Numbered from the stretch's first letter, positions 27,690 through 35,802 are shown. The stretch is 64,000 nucleotides of DNA from WHSW01 sp963846165 (GCA_963846165.1 CAWJUU010000003.1:62001-126000); one strand, 5' to 3'. The notes: generated by a model from the sequence alone, not told the origin. Numbers and translations: made by a program.

Positions 27690-27797
27690 ATGATGAAGCT
27701 TTTGCTGGCTCCCTGGTCGCTCGGCAAGCATGCGGCCCGCCATCTCGCGTGGTACGTCAGCTACCAGGTCAACGGCGAGACCCGGCCTCGGCGCTAG
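27690..27797 (+). CDS. Possible 35-aa peptide (small ORF)
   Basis: The ORF reads MMKLLLAPWSLGKHAARHLA followed by a Tyr/Gln-containing stretch and a basic end (NGETRPRR). It is amphipathic with basic residues. There is no ribosome-binding site, but a sigma-28-type GCCGATAA sits 9 bases upstream, which would give an almost leaderless transcript. I know of no family. The ORF is too short to be certain, and the support is positional only. Confidence 0.3.
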   Translation: MMKLLLAPWSLGKHAARHLAWYVSYQVNGETRPRR

Positions 27798-27896
27798 GCC
27801 CTCGCGCTCCCGCTCAGCCGCGCGCAGCGACCGCGGCCGGGCAATCAACGCCCGCGGCGGTGATCGCGAGGACCGATGTCCGGGCGCGCACGGTCC

Positions 27897-28540
27897 CTAC
27901 TTCCGCAGCAGCTTGAACGCGTGGTTGACCCCCGCGCCGCTGGCGGCGTGGACGATCCAGACCATCGCCAGCGACTCGAGATAGCGCGCGTTGACGATCC
28001 CACCGAGGTCGACGGTCTCCCAGCCGAACTGGTCCAGGATCGCTGTCACGGTCGCTTTGGCCTCGTCATCATCACCGGCGATGAACATCGTCGGCGGGCC
28101 CCCGGGGAAGTCCGGATCCACCATGTGCGCGTTGCCGACGATGTTGAAGGCCTTGACCACGCGCGCCCCCGGGAGCCAGCGCTGAACCTGCTCACCGCCG
28201 AGTCGTCGCCTGCCAGCGCCAGCGTCGGCGGCCCGCCACCGCCGAATATCAGCGGGTTGGTGACGTCGATCACGACCTTGCCGGCGAGACGCTGCGAGCC
28301 GGCGAGCTGAAGCGCCTCCTCGGTTCCGCTCCAGCCGGTGGATAGCACGGCGATCTCGGCGTACTCAGCCGTCTCGGCGAGCGTCCCGGCGCTCGCGCGG
28401 TCGCCATTCTCGGCGATCCAGTCGGTGATCTTCTGCTGTCGGGGGTCGCGGCTGGCGAGCATCACATCGTGCTCATGAGCGACGAACCCCCGGCCGAGCG
28501 CCTGCCCAACCTGACCCGAGCCAATGATCCCTACCCTCAT
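27897..28540 (-). CDS. F420-dependent NADP oxidoreductase-like protein (NAD(P)-binding), one frameshift
   Basis: The N-terminal frame (from ATG 28540) reads MRVGIIGSGQVGQALGRGFV, a GxGxxG Rossmann start, then VMLASRDP and VVIDVTNPLIFGGGGPP. After a frameshift near 28190 the other frame continues ARVVKAFNIVGNAHMVDP, TMFIAGDDDEAKATV and LGGIVNARYLESLAMVWI. The combined protein of about 213 aa matches the NADPH-dependent F420 reductase/YdjR-like family, which passes hydride between NADP and deazaflavin. Whether it binds F420 or works as another NADPH reductase is not decidable here. Confidence 0.82.
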
Positions 28541-28544
28541 CGAG

Positions 28545-28617
28545 TGGGCCGTGCAGGGATCGAACCTGCGACCTTGAGATTAAGAGTCTCCTGCTCTACC
28601 AGCTGAGCTAACGGCCC
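28545..28617 (-). tRNA. tRNA-Lys (CTT)
   Basis: A 73-nt cloverleaf on the minus strand: acceptor GGGCCGT/ACGGCCC, D-arm AGCTCAGCTGGTAGAGC, anticodon loop CTCTTAA giving CTT, T-arm GCAGGTTCGATCCCTGC, discriminator A. CCA is not encoded. It lies 4 bases upstream of the oxidoreductase start on the same strand. Confidence 0.97.
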
Positions 28618-28676
28618 GCAGATGGCGCATGGTAGCGAGGGTGGTGGGGCTCCCGGCGCCGCGCCGGAGACGTCGA

Positions 28677-29462
28677 TCAGGGAACTGGCGCGGTCGCTCC
28701 GCCGGCGCCCGAAAGGCCGCCGAACGGGTCCTCGATCGCGGGCGAGCCCTGCTCGCCGCCGCCCTGCTGGGCCTGCTCGGCTTGGCGCGCGAGACGCTCC
28801 TTCTGCTTTCGCGCCTGCTCGGCGAGCGCCTCCATGTTCTTGCGGATCGCCGCGCGCTGCGAGGGGTCGGCGACCTCGACCGCCCTGTCGCCGGCGGCGT
28901 CGCCGGCGGCGATCTTGCCGTCGGCGTATAGGTAGAAGGCGAGCTGGCCGTAGGCAGCGGCGGTCCCCTGGCTCTCGGCGACGATCCGTTGCGCGGCCGC
29001 GGCGCCGTCGGCGTCCTGAAGCAGGACGAAGGCCTGGGCGGCGTTCGCGGCCGCGCCGACGTCCGGCCTCTGAGGCTTGGTCGCGAGGTAGTCCTCCCAC
29101 GCTGCGGCGGCCTGCTCGAGCTCAGCTCGCGACTCCTCGGTGATCGAGGTGACGCCGGTCGCCTGGTCGGTGGTCACACCGGTCTCGGTCGCAGCGAGGA
29201 AGTGGTAGCGGACGAGGTCGAGCAGGGCGCGCTCGTTCTCGGGGTCGGTCTCGAGCGTGGTCTCGGCGTCCTCGATCTGCTCGTCGTATTGCGCGCTGCC
29301 CGAGCTGTCGCCGCCACCGAGCCCGATCGCGTCGAAGATCCCGCCGCTGACGTCGCTGCCGATGCCGAAACCGACGAAGCTGATGAAGAAGATGAAGGCG
29401 AGGAAGCCGAAGACGATCTGGACGACGCGTCGGCGCTTGCCCGTCTTGAGGTCGAAGAGCAT
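28677..29462 (-). CDS. Single-pass membrane protein with TPR-like periplasmic domain
   Basis: A 261-aa protein. A cytoplasmic start MLFDLKTGKRRRVVQIVFGF leads into one transmembrane helix (residues about 13-35), a Gly/Ser linker, then helical repeats (QYDEQIEDAETTLETDPENE; AELEQAAAAWEDYLATKPQ; AAYGQLAFYLYADGKIAAGD). These have the spacing of degenerate tetratricopeptide repeats. A Gln-rich coiled coil and a Gly/Pro tail end the protein. TPR domains scaffold other proteins, and the partner is unknown. It lies 37 bases upstream of nothing coding on its own strand and precedes tRNA-Lys. TatC follows on the other side, transcribed the same way. Confidence 0.65.
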   Translation of the reverse strand: MLFDLKTGKRRRVVQIVFGFLAFIFFISFVGFGIGSDVSGGIFDAIGLGGGDSSGSAQYDEQIEDAETTLETDPENERALLDLVRYHFLAATETGVTTDQATGVTSITEESRAELEQAAAAWEDYLATKPQRPDVGAAANAAQAFVLLQDADGAAAAQRIVAESQGTAAAYGQLAFYLYADGKIAAGDAAGDRAVEVADPSQRAAIRKNMEALAEQARKQKERLARQAEQAQQGGGEQGSPAIEDPFGGLSGAGGATAPVP

Positions 29463-29499
29463 CGGCCGCGGAGGCTAGATCATTGATCGCGCGGGTCGG

Positions 29500-30291
29500 C
29501 TACCCGGCCTCGCCGGGTGAGACCTCGGCCCCGACCGCTTCCTCGGCGGAATCATCGCTTGGTCTGCCGAACCGTCTCGCGATCAGGATGCTGCCCTCGT
29601 AGAGCAGCAGCAGCGGGATCATGATCATGAACATGCTGATCGGGTCGCCGCCGGGGGCCGCGGCCGAGATCACGGCGATGATGAAGATCGCGTAACGGCG
29701 GTTCTCGGAGAAGAACCCCGGGGTGACGATCTCGAGCCGCGTCAGCGAGAGCATCGCGACGGGGATCTGGAACAGCAGGCCCATCGCGATCAGCATCAGG
29801 CCGAAGAAGCCGTAGTAGTCGCGCGCACGGACCTGGATGTTGAACTCGGCCTCGTTGAAGTTGAGCAGAAACTTGATCGCGACCGGCAAGACGACGAAGT
29901 AAGCGAACGCGACCCCGGCCAGGAACAGGAACGGGATCGCGATCAAGAACGGCGTCAGGATCCGTTTTTCGGACGGCGAGAACGCGGGCAGGACGAAGGC
30001 GTAGATCTGGTAGAGGACCACCGGGAGCGCAAGGATCAGCGCTCCATAGGCGGCGACCTCGACCGTGGTGAAGAACGGCTCCGTGACGCCGAAGGTAATC
30101 GGCTGCTCGGTGTCGGCCGGCAGCGGCGCGTTGGCGATATCGAGCATCAGACCGTCCTGCCAGAAGCAGAGGCCGAAGGCAACCCCGAGCGCGACCAGCG
30201 AGACGATGATTCGGTTGCGGAGCTCGTCAAGATGGTCAACGAGCGTCATCCGGTCGTCGAACCGCGCACGCTGCTGTTTCAGGCGCGCCAC
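29500..30291 (-). CDS. tatC: Sec-independent (twin-arginine) translocase TatC
   Basis: A 263-aa six-helix protein. TatC binds the twin-arginine signal peptide and docks TatA for export of folded proteins. The signatures are TLVDHLDELRNRIIVSLVAL near the N-terminus, TEPFFTTVEVAAYGALILALP, FVLPAFSPSEKR, ISAAAPGGDPISMF and a C-terminal LLYEGSILIARRFGR. GTG 30291 gives the normal cytoplasmic N-tail. It lies 36 bases after the tatA stop. The Rieske protein in this window has a probable Tat signal and may be one of its substrates. Confidence 0.96.
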   Translation of the reverse strand: MARLKQQRARFDDRMTLVDHLDELRNRIIVSLVALGVAFGLCFWQDGLMLDIANAPLPADTEQPITFGVTEPFFTTVEVAAYGALILALPVVLYQIYAFVLPAFSPSEKRILTPFLIAIPFLFLAGVAFAYFVVLPVAIKFLLNFNEAEFNIQVRARDYYGFFGLMLIAMGLLFQIPVAMLSLTRLEIVTPGFFSENRRYAIFIIAVISAAAPGGDPISMFMIMIPLLLLYEGSILIARRFGRPSDDSAEEAVGAEVSPGEAG

Positions 30292-30327
30292 GAAATCACC
30301 GGCGCCCGCACACCGCGGACGCCCATC

Positions 30328-30582
30328 TCAGGTGCGGTTCTCGACGACCTCGCCCTCGACGGGCTCCGCGCCCGGCTCGGGCTGTGGCTGCGAGGCCGAG
30401 ACCTCGAGCTTCGCCTGCTCGGCCTTCTCGTCGTCGTCGTCGCGCTTGTTGCCGGTGATCGAGTCCTTGAACTCGCGCATCCCGCTGCCGAGCGACTTGC
30501 CCAACTCGGGGAGGCGCTTGGGCCCGAATACGAGCAGCGCGATGACGAGCACGATCGCTACTTGCCAGATGGAGAAATCCAT
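30328..30582 (-). CDS. tatA: Twin-arginine translocase subunit TatA
   Basis: An 84-aa protein with one N-terminal transmembrane helix (IWQVAIVLVIALLVFGPKRLPELG), the FGPKRLPELGKSLGSGMREF hinge and amphipathic helix, and an acidic tail. This is the canonical TatA/TatE layout. TatA forms the size-adaptable pore with TatC. The ATG is at 30582, and tatC follows on the same strand. Confidence 0.95.
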   Translation of the reverse strand: MDFSIWQVAIVLVIALLVFGPKRLPELGKSLGSGMREFKDSITGNKRDDDDEKAEQAKLEVSASQPQPEPGAEPVEGEVVENRT

Positions 30583-30635
30583 ACCCGCTCATGGTACTCG
30601 TCCCGGCCCCCGGGTCCGCAGCAGTCCGTGCGCGC

Positions 30636-31223
30636 TCAGCCAGGGGGCTTGCGTTCCTCCTCCGGGAAGTTGAGGTAGTAGCGCGAGGGCGTCGGGCCCT
30701 GCTGACCCTTGTACTTGGACGCAGTGGCGTCACTTCCGTACGGCTGCTCGGCCTCCGTGGTCATGCGCAGAAACGAGATCTGGCCGATCTTCATCCCCGG
30801 GTAGATCGCGATCGGCAGGTTGGCCACGTTCGAGAGCTCGAGCGTCAGATGCCCGTCCCAACCCGCATCGACGAAGCCTGCCGTGCTGTGGATGAGAAGC
30901 CCAAGCCTGCCAAGCGAGCTCTTGCCCTCGAGCCTCGCAACGAGGTCGGTGCCGAGTGCGACGCGCTCAAGCGTCGAGCCGAGCACGAACTCGCCCGGGT
31001 GAAGGATGAATGACTCACCGTCGGCTACCTCGACGAGCTCGGTCAGGTCCTCCTGGGCCCGCTTGGGGTCGATGAACGGTGTCGTGTCGTTGCGAAAGAC
31101 GCGGAAGTAGCGATCGGTGTGCAGATCGACCGACGAGGGCTGGATGCATCCGTCGCCAAGCGGGTCGATGACGATCCCGCCGGCCTCCAGCTCCTCGCGT
31201 ATGGATCGGTCCGAGAGGACCAC
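30636..31223 (-). CDS. dcd: dCTP deaminase
   Basis: A 195-aa trimeric enzyme converting dCTP to dUTP, or directly to dUMP in bifunctional actinobacterial and archaeal forms. Key segments: LSDRSIREELEAGGIVIDPL, QPSSVDLHTDRYFRVFRN, GEFVLGSTLERVALG, ARLEGKSSLGRLGLLIHSTAGFVDAGWDG with the catalytic Glu/Ser region, and a C-terminal KYKGQQGPTPSRYY that closes the site. GTG 31223 is chosen because the conserved VLSDRSI begins there; upstream codons are not family-like. It follows tatA/tatC in reverse order on the same strand but is probably separately transcribed. Confidence 0.95.
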   Translation of the reverse strand: MVLSDRSIREELEAGGIVIDPLGDGCIQPSSVDLHTDRYFRVFRNDTTPFIDPKRAQEDLTELVEVADGESFILHPGEFVLGSTLERVALGTDLVARLEGKSSLGRLGLLIHSTAGFVDAGWDGHLTLELSNVANLPIAIYPGMKIGQISFLRMTTEAEQPYGSDATASKYKGQQGPTPSRYYLNFPEEERKPPG

Positions 31224-31337
31224 GGCGCGGCAGTCTATTCGTGCCTGCGGCGCGCTCCGTGCGCCGCCCAAGCGCGCCTGGGGTGCTTCCCGGCCTGGAC
31301 GGGTGTTCGATCCTCATTGGGACTAGGTGCCAACCCC

Positions 31338-31365
31338 TAAAGGGACTGGGGGGTTGAGCCGATAG
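31338..31365 (+). promoter_or_regulatory. WhiG/FliA-type sigma-28 promoter
   Basis: TAAA (31338-31341), 16 bases, then GCCGATAG (31358-31365) equals the Streptomyces WhiG consensus TAAA-N16-GCCGATAA except for the last base. The expected transcription start is about 31372, only 4 bases before the ATG of the zinc-ribbon gene, so the mRNA would be practically leaderless. This is a direct sequence match; activity is inferred. Confidence 0.6.
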
Positions 31366-31375
31366 GCGTGTCGAG

Positions 31376-31762
31376 ATGCCCGAGAAGCAGACCGCCAGGC
31401 AGGATCCGTTCGACCGCTTCGGGTCGAGCAGCTTCAGCGCCCCGCGCCGGACCGGCGAGGCGAACCGCATTGAGGCGCTCCACGTCTGCCCCTGCTGTGA
31501 CTCGGAGCTCGTCTACCCCACCGACTGGGCACCTGCGGAGCGCAAGCGGTGGACGGTCGACTTGCGCTGCCCCGAGTGTGAATGGACCGGCGGCGGTGTC
31601 TACGCGCAGGAAGTGGTCGACCGCTTCGACGAGGCGCTCGACGGTGGCACCGAGCAGCTGCTCGACGATCTCAACCTGCTCGCCCGCTCGAACCTGGAAG
31701 AGCAGATCGAACGTTTCGTCGCCGCGCTGTGGACAGACCGGATTCTGCCCGAGGACTTCTAG
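31376..31762 (+). CDS. Zinc-ribbon protein of unknown function
   Basis: A 128-aa protein with a CxxC...CxxC zinc ribbon: VCPCCDSELV at residues about 37-46 and LRCPECEWTGGG near residues 63-74. A C-terminal helical region (VVDRFDEALDGGTEQLLDDLNLLARSNLEEQIERF, residues about 81-115) resembles a helical hairpin. No catalytic residues are seen. A sigma-28-like promoter lies 10 bases upstream, and no Shine-Dalgarno is visible. If that promoter is real, the protein may belong to the motility or development regulon of the cell. It is convergent with the polyprenyl synthase gene. Confidence 0.7.
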   Translation: MPEKQTARQDPFDRFGSSSFSAPRRTGEANRIEALHVCPCCDSELVYPTDWAPAERKRWTVDLRCPECEWTGGGVYAQEVVDRFDEALDGGTEQLLDDLNLLARSNLEEQIERFVAALWTDRILPEDF

Positions 31763-31798
31763 AGCTTTCCCCGTTTTGGGGGCGTATCCAGCGACAGT

Positions 31799-31824
31799 GA
31801 GCCGCGACTGCTCGGCCGCGGCTC
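31799..31824. terminator. Hairpin between convergent genes
   Basis: GAGCCGCG (31799-31806) and CGCGGCTC (31817-31824) form a perfect 8-bp stem with a 10-base loop in the 91-base convergent spacer. There is no U-tract, as is usual for actinobacterial terminators. A second, short hairpin-like stretch CCCC-GTTTT-GGGG lies just before it at 31770-31782. Confidence 0.5.
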
Positions 31825-31853
31825 GCTTCGCTGCCCTGGCGATCGCCGATCGC

Positions 31854-32840
31854 TCAGGCGTAGCGCTCGACGACCCCGTCGGCGACCAGCGTCAGCAAGC
31901 CGCGGCGCTGCTCGTCGAGCGGCGCGGCGGCGAGCGAGGCCTTCGCGGTCTCGACCCGTGAGCGAGCATCCGCGCGTACCTCCTCGAGCACTCCGGTGGC
32001 GGCGATCCTGTCGCAAGCGGCCTCCGCCGTCTCGGCGTCGAGCGCACGCAGGTCGAGCTCGGCAAGCGCCGGGTCGCGCTCGCGAGCGAGGATCAAGGGC
32101 AGGGTGACGGTGCCGTCGAGCAGGTCGGTTCCGCGTGCCTTCCCCGTCCGCTCCACGGGCCCGGCGACGTCGAGGACGTCGTCGAGGAGCTGAAACGCGA
32201 GCCCGATCTCGCGGCCGAAGGTCGCCAACGCCTCGCTCTCGTCGCCCGACGGCTCGGGATCGGCGCCGATCAGGCAGGCGCATTCGAACAGGCGCGCCGT
32301 CTTCAGGCGGCAGCGCTCGAGGTAGCGATCCGCGCTGACCCCGATCTCGAAGGCGTCGCGTCGCTGCGCCAGCTCGCCGCGGGCGAGCCCGACCGAGGCA
32401 CCAGCAAGCAGGCGGACGCGGCGCTTGGCCTGGTCGCCGGCGGCCAGCTCGGCGAACGCACGCGAGAACAGCAGGTCGCCGACCGCCGTCGCCACCTCAC
32501 GACCGGCCGTCGCGACGACGGTCGGGCGCCCCCGGCGCAGCGGCGCGGCGTCGAGGACGTCGTCGTGGACCAGCGTCGCCATGTGCACGAGCTCGACCGC
32601 GGTCGCGGCGCGCGTCGCGCCCTCGCCGGCACCGGGGCCGGCGCAGAGCAGGACCAGCATCGGCCGCAGCCGTTTGCCGCCCGCCGCCAGCGTGGCCCCG
32701 GCCTGGTTTCCGAGCTCACCGCCGTGGGCTCCGACGATTGCGGCGAGCCGGCTCTCGACCGCGCCCATCCGCCGCGGCAGCCACGCCGACGCCGCATCGA
32801 GGACCTCGGTCACGGGAGGCGGGACGGAGAATCGGTCCAC
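31854..32840 (-). CDS. Polyprenyl diphosphate synthase (trans-type, catalytic subunit)
   Basis: A 328-aa enzyme building the isoprenoid side chain, here probably for menaquinone. The first Asp-rich motif is LVHDDVLDAAPLRRGRPTV (residues about 90-108) and the second is LAFQLLDDVLDVAGP. GGKRLRPMLVLL near residue 54 binds IPP. The gene starts with GTG 32840, 3 bases after the stop of menG. This neighbourhood ties it to menaquinone. A possible non-catalytic partner subunit is encoded at 35803. Confidence 0.93.
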   Translation of the reverse strand: MDRFSVPPPVTEVLDAASAWLPRRMGAVESRLAAIVGAHGGELGNQAGATLAAGGKRLRPMLVLLCAGPGAGEGATRAATAVELVHMATLVHDDVLDAAPLRRGRPTVVATAGREVATAVGDLLFSRAFAELAAGDQAKRRVRLLAGASVGLARGELAQRRDAFEIGVSADRYLERCRLKTARLFECACLIGADPEPSGDESEALATFGREIGLAFQLLDDVLDVAGPVERTGKARGTDLLDGTVTLPLILARERDPALAELDLRALDAETAEAACDRIAATGVLEEVRADARSRVETAKASLAAAPLDEQRRGLLTLVADGVVERYA

Positions 32841-32843
32841 TGG

Positions 32844-33572
32844 CTAGGAGGGCCGAGCGCCGGAGTGGATCGCGATGATCCCTCCGGCGAGGACCGTGTA
32901 TCGGATCCGCTCGAGACCGGCGCGGTCCATGATCAGCGCCAGTCCTTCCGGCGGCGGGAAGCGCTTCACCGACTCCGGCAGATACGAGTAGGCGTCGCGA
33001 TCGCCCGCGAGCGTGCCCAGGAGCGGGACGAGGCGGTCGAACCAGAGCGAGAAGAAGGTCGAGAGCGGCGGCCTCGTCGGGTTCGTGATCTCGAGGATCA
33101 CGAGCCGGCCACCGGGCTTCAGGACCCGGGTCAGCTCGGCGACGCCGCGAGCGAGGTCGGCGAGATTGCGGACCCCGAAGCCGACCGTGACCGCATCGAA
33201 CGAGCCCTGGTCGTAGGGCAGATCGAGCGCGTCCCCCCATTCGAACCGGACCGGCGCGGCGCGCTCACTCGCCTTCTCGCGGGCGAGGTCGAGCATGCGC
33301 TCGGAGAAGTCGGAGCCGATCACCCGACCCTGAGGGCCGACCCACCGGACGAGCTCGAAGGCGAGATCGCCGGTGCCGCAGCACGCGTCGAGCGCCGAGT
33401 CGCCCGGCGAAAGCTCCGCTCGGTCGGCTGCGCGTTCGCGCCAGCGGTGGTGCATGCCCGCGGTCATCGCCGTGTTCATCAGGTCGTAGACCCCGGCGAT
33501 GCGATCGAACATGCCGCGGATCTGGCCGGCGAACTGGTCCTGCTCGCTCGAGCTGGGTGTCTCGACGCTCAT
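32844..33572 (-). CDS. menG: Demethylmenaquinone methyltransferase
   Basis: A 242-aa UbiE/MenG-family SAM-dependent C-methyltransferase, last step of menaquinone synthesis. The signatures: MFDRIAGVYDLMNTAMTAGMH (residues about 17-37), SAM motif ALDACCGTGDLAFELV, VIGSDFSERMLDLAR, and the UbiE block SFDAVTVGFGVRNLADLARG followed by LKPGGRLVILEI. It sits between the bc-complex genes and the polyprenyl synthase gene and is presumably cotranscribed with both. Confidence 0.95.
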   Translation of the reverse strand: MSVETPSSSEQDQFAGQIRGMFDRIAGVYDLMNTAMTAGMHHRWRERAADRAELSPGDSALDACCGTGDLAFELVRWVGPQGRVIGSDFSERMLDLAREKASERAAPVRFEWGDALDLPYDQGSFDAVTVGFGVRNLADLARGVAELTRVLKPGGRLVILEITNPTRPPLSTFFSLWFDRLVPLLGTLAGDRDAYSYLPESVKRFPPPEGLALIMDRAGLERIRYTVLAGGIIAIHSGARPS

Positions 33573-33604
33573 CGGTGGTCACCCGGCCGCGCCCGGCCGC
33601 CGGC

Positions 33605-34306
33605 TCACTGCAGTCCGGCGAGGAACTCGACCAGCGCCTCTTTCTTCTCCGGCGGCAGGTTGGCGTACGACGGCATCTCCGCCGGGCCAACGTCGAGCGA
33701 GCGTTCGATCGCCGCCGCGGGGATCTTGGCGCCGATCTCGGTCAGCTCCGGGCCCGGGCCGTCGTTGCCGTTCTCGCCGAACTTGTGGCAGGCCAGGCAA
33801 CCCGACTGGGCCGCGACCTGCTTGCCGCGCTCGAACTGCGGTGGGACTTCGAGATCGATCTCGGTCGGCGAGCCCGCCGAGGCACCGAGGAAGGTGAGGT
33901 AGGCCATCGCGATGATCGTCAGGATGCCCGCCGTGGTCGCCACCGGGCGCCGCTCGGGCCGGCGCTCGGGGTTGCGGTCGTAAAACGGCAGCAACAACAG
34001 CAGAACCATGCACAGGGTCGGGATGCCGATCGTCGCGATCGGCACCAGCTCGGGCGGCTTGATCACGCGTAGCACCTCGAAGAGGAAGAAGAAGTACCAC
34101 TCGGGGCGCGGCACGTAGGTGGTCGTCGTCGGGTCGGCCTTCGGGCCCTGCTCGGCCCCGAGCACCAGCGACATGACCACGATCACGATCGCGACGATCA
34201 GCATCATCGCCGAGTCCTTGAAGATCGCGTACGGGAAGAAGGGCTTTCCCTTCTTCTTCAGCACCTCGTACTCGCGGAGGTAGGCCTCCTTCTGTGCCGA
34301 GTTCAC
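33605..34306 (-). CDS. qcrC: Menaquinol:cytochrome c reductase subunit: cytochrome b C-domain (subunit IV) fused to cytochrome c
   Basis: A 233-aa QcrC-like subunit. The N-terminal part holds three transmembrane helices, with PRPEWYFFFLFEVLRVIK and LVPIATIGIPTLCMVL typical of cytochrome b6f subunit IV; PEWY belongs to the quinol-oxidation site. The C-terminal part is a class I cytochrome c with GKQVAAQSGCLACHKFGENG (CxxCH) and axial Met in GPAEMPSYANLPPEKKEAL. This is the Bacillus QcrC arrangement. The GTG start overlaps the qcrB stop by 4 bases. Confidence 0.93.
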   Translation of the reverse strand: MNSAQKEAYLREYEVLKKKGKPFFPYAIFKDSAMMLIVAIVIVVMSLVLGAEQGPKADPTTTTYVPRPEWYFFFLFEVLRVIKPPELVPIATIGIPTLCMVLLLLLPFYDRNPERRPERRPVATTAGILTIIAMAYLTFLGASAGSPTEIDLEVPPQFERGKQVAAQSGCLACHKFGENGNDGPGPELTEIGAKIPAAAIERSLDVGPAEMPSYANLPPEKKEALVEFLAGLQ

Positions 34307-35139
34307 CCGACCTCCTCCCGGCGCAGCGACTTCGGCTTCGACTCAGCCCGCAGCCACGGGGGCGCCGTCGTCCCCTGCTTTACGACGAGGTAGAGGTGGG
34401 CGAAGATCAGGGCGATGATCGCGCCCGGCACGAGCAGCATGTGGACGGCGTAGAAGCGCGGCAGGGTGGTCGCCGTGAACTCGGAGCCGGCACGCAGGAA
34501 GTCGGCCAGGTAGGGACCGACGACGGGGCCCGAGGCGGTGATGTTCATCGCCACGATCGTCGCCCAGTAGGAGCGCTGGTCAAACGGCAGCAGGTATCCG
34601 GTCAGCCCCATGACCAGGGTGAGGATGAGGAGCACGACGCCGATCACCCAGTTGAGCTCTCGCGGGTACTTGTAGGCGCCGAAGAAGAAAGTCCTCGCCA
34701 TGTGCAGGAAGATCAGGATGATCATCACCGTCGCCCCCCACTTGTGGAGGCCGCGGACGAACTCGCCGAGGAAGACGTCGTTGGTCAGATAGGTGATCGA
34801 GTTGTATGCCTCGGTCGCCGAGGGCACGTAGAACATTGCCAGGAAGACGCCGGTGAGCGCCTGCATCGCGAACGCGAACAGGGTCGCGGAGCCGAGCGTG
34901 TAGAACCAGTTCGTCCCCTTCGGGACCTTGCGCAGCAGCATCCCGGTGAGGAACGGCGTCGCCCCGGTGCGCTCGTCGAGCCAGCCGACGACATCGATCG
35001 CGCCCTCTTTGGTCTTCTCGACGACGACGTTGCCGCCCTTGCCGTCGGCGCCGTCGCCCTGCGGCCCGTTCGCGCGCCCGCCGTTGCCGCGCTCCCCGGG
35101 CTTGTGCGGCTTGCGGAAGGCTGAGCGGCCCTTGGGCAT
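34303..35139 (-). CDS. qcrB: Menaquinol:cytochrome c reductase cytochrome b6-like subunit
   Basis: A 278-aa cytochrome b N-domain with four transmembrane helices. A Gly/Lys-rich tail of about 60 residues precedes GWLDERTGATPFLTGMLLRKVP. The haem ligands lie in FVRGLHKWGATVMIILIFLHMARTFFFGAYK and in the later FYAVHMLLVPGAIIALIFAHLYLV. GLTGYLLPFDQRSYWATIVA is the conserved loop. ATG 35139 overlaps the qcrA stop by one base. The long charged N-terminal extension is unusual for QcrB. Confidence 0.95.
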   Translation of the reverse strand: MPKGRSAFRKPHKPGERGNGGRANGPQGDGADGKGGNVVVEKTKEGAIDVVGWLDERTGATPFLTGMLLRKVPKGTNWFYTLGSATLFAFAMQALTGVFLAMFYVPSATEAYNSITYLTNDVFLGEFVRGLHKWGATVMIILIFLHMARTFFFGAYKYPRELNWVIGVVLLILTLVMGLTGYLLPFDQRSYWATIVAMNITASGPVVGPYLADFLRAGSEFTATTLPRFYAVHMLLVPGAIIALIFAHLYLVVKQGTTAPPWLRAESKPKSLRREEVG

Positions 35140-35801
35140 CAGCTCGGCGGCGGCGGGGCCGTGGTCGGCCGGGGCGGGTAGAGGTACTCCCAGACCCCGC
35201 CGGTGAACTCGCCGGGATCGCGGGCGCGGACGGGCTCGAGGTCGTTGGTGACGCTGTAGCGCGGACCGACCTCGAGCACATCGTCGACCACGCGGGTCTG
35301 GAAGCGATCGAGCGGGCGCACCGGCGGGCCGCCGATCACCAGGCCCTCGAAGTCGTAGACGCCGCCGTGACAGGGGCAGATGAAGTTGCCGGCCGCCTGA
35401 ACGAAGCGCACCGGGCACCCGAGGTGCGCGCAGCGGGTCGAGACCGCGATGAACTCTTCGGGATCCTCGTCGAGCGCCTCGCTGCCGCGGCGGACGTAGA
35501 CGGTCGTCTTGCCCGAGTCGCCGACACCGTCGACGATCGTGATCACCGCCTGGCGGTAGGTCTCGGGGACGAAGTCGTCGGGCGATCCGACGCCCTCCCA
35601 GGTCTCCTCGGGCCGGTCGAAGATCGGCGCCAGCGCGAAGCCGACCGTCGGCAAAGCGACCGCGGTCACCGCGAGGGCGCCGAAGGCCTGTCCGCCGAGC
35701 CCGAACACCGTCCGGCGGGTCATCGTTTCGCCCTCGTAGTAACCCGCGGGTTTGGGCTTCTCGGGGGTCGCGCCCCGGCTCTTGTCCGCCGGCTCAGCCA
35801 A
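35139..35801 (-). CDS. qcrA: Rieske iron-sulfur subunit of the cytochrome bc complex
   Basis: A 220-aa protein with an N-terminal anchor that looks like a Tat signal (TRRTVFGLGGQAFGALAVTAVALPTVGFAL, residues about 28-57). The [2Fe-2S] ligands are in CAHLGCPVRF and CPCHGGVYDFEG. It accepts electrons from menaquinol at the outer face and passes them to the cytochrome c. The TTG at 35801 is one base from the stop of the preceding gene. A C-terminal Pro-rich tail ends it. Confidence 0.95.
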   Translation of the reverse strand: MAEPADKSRGATPEKPKPAGYYEGETMTRRTVFGLGGQAFGALAVTAVALPTVGFALAPIFDRPEETWEGVGSPDDFVPETYRQAVITIVDGVGDSGKTTVYVRRGSEALDEDPEEFIAVSTRCAHLGCPVRFVQAAGNFICPCHGGVYDFEGLVIGGPPVRPLDRFQTRVVDDVLEVGPRYSVTNDLEPVRARDPGEFTGGVWEYLYPPRPTTAPPPPS

Positions 35802-35802
35802 G

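Larger units (their letters stand above)
27598..27896. other. Spacer of about 300 bases with small ORF and GCCGATAA box
   Basis: The spacer between divergent genes at 27597 and 27897 is less GC-rich than its surroundings at 27600-27700. It contains a GCCGATAA element (27673-27680) and a 35-codon ORF on the plus strand (27690-27797), annotated separately. The remaining 27798-27896 is GC-rich, with imperfect inverted repeats. I see no further gene in it. Confidence 0.5.
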
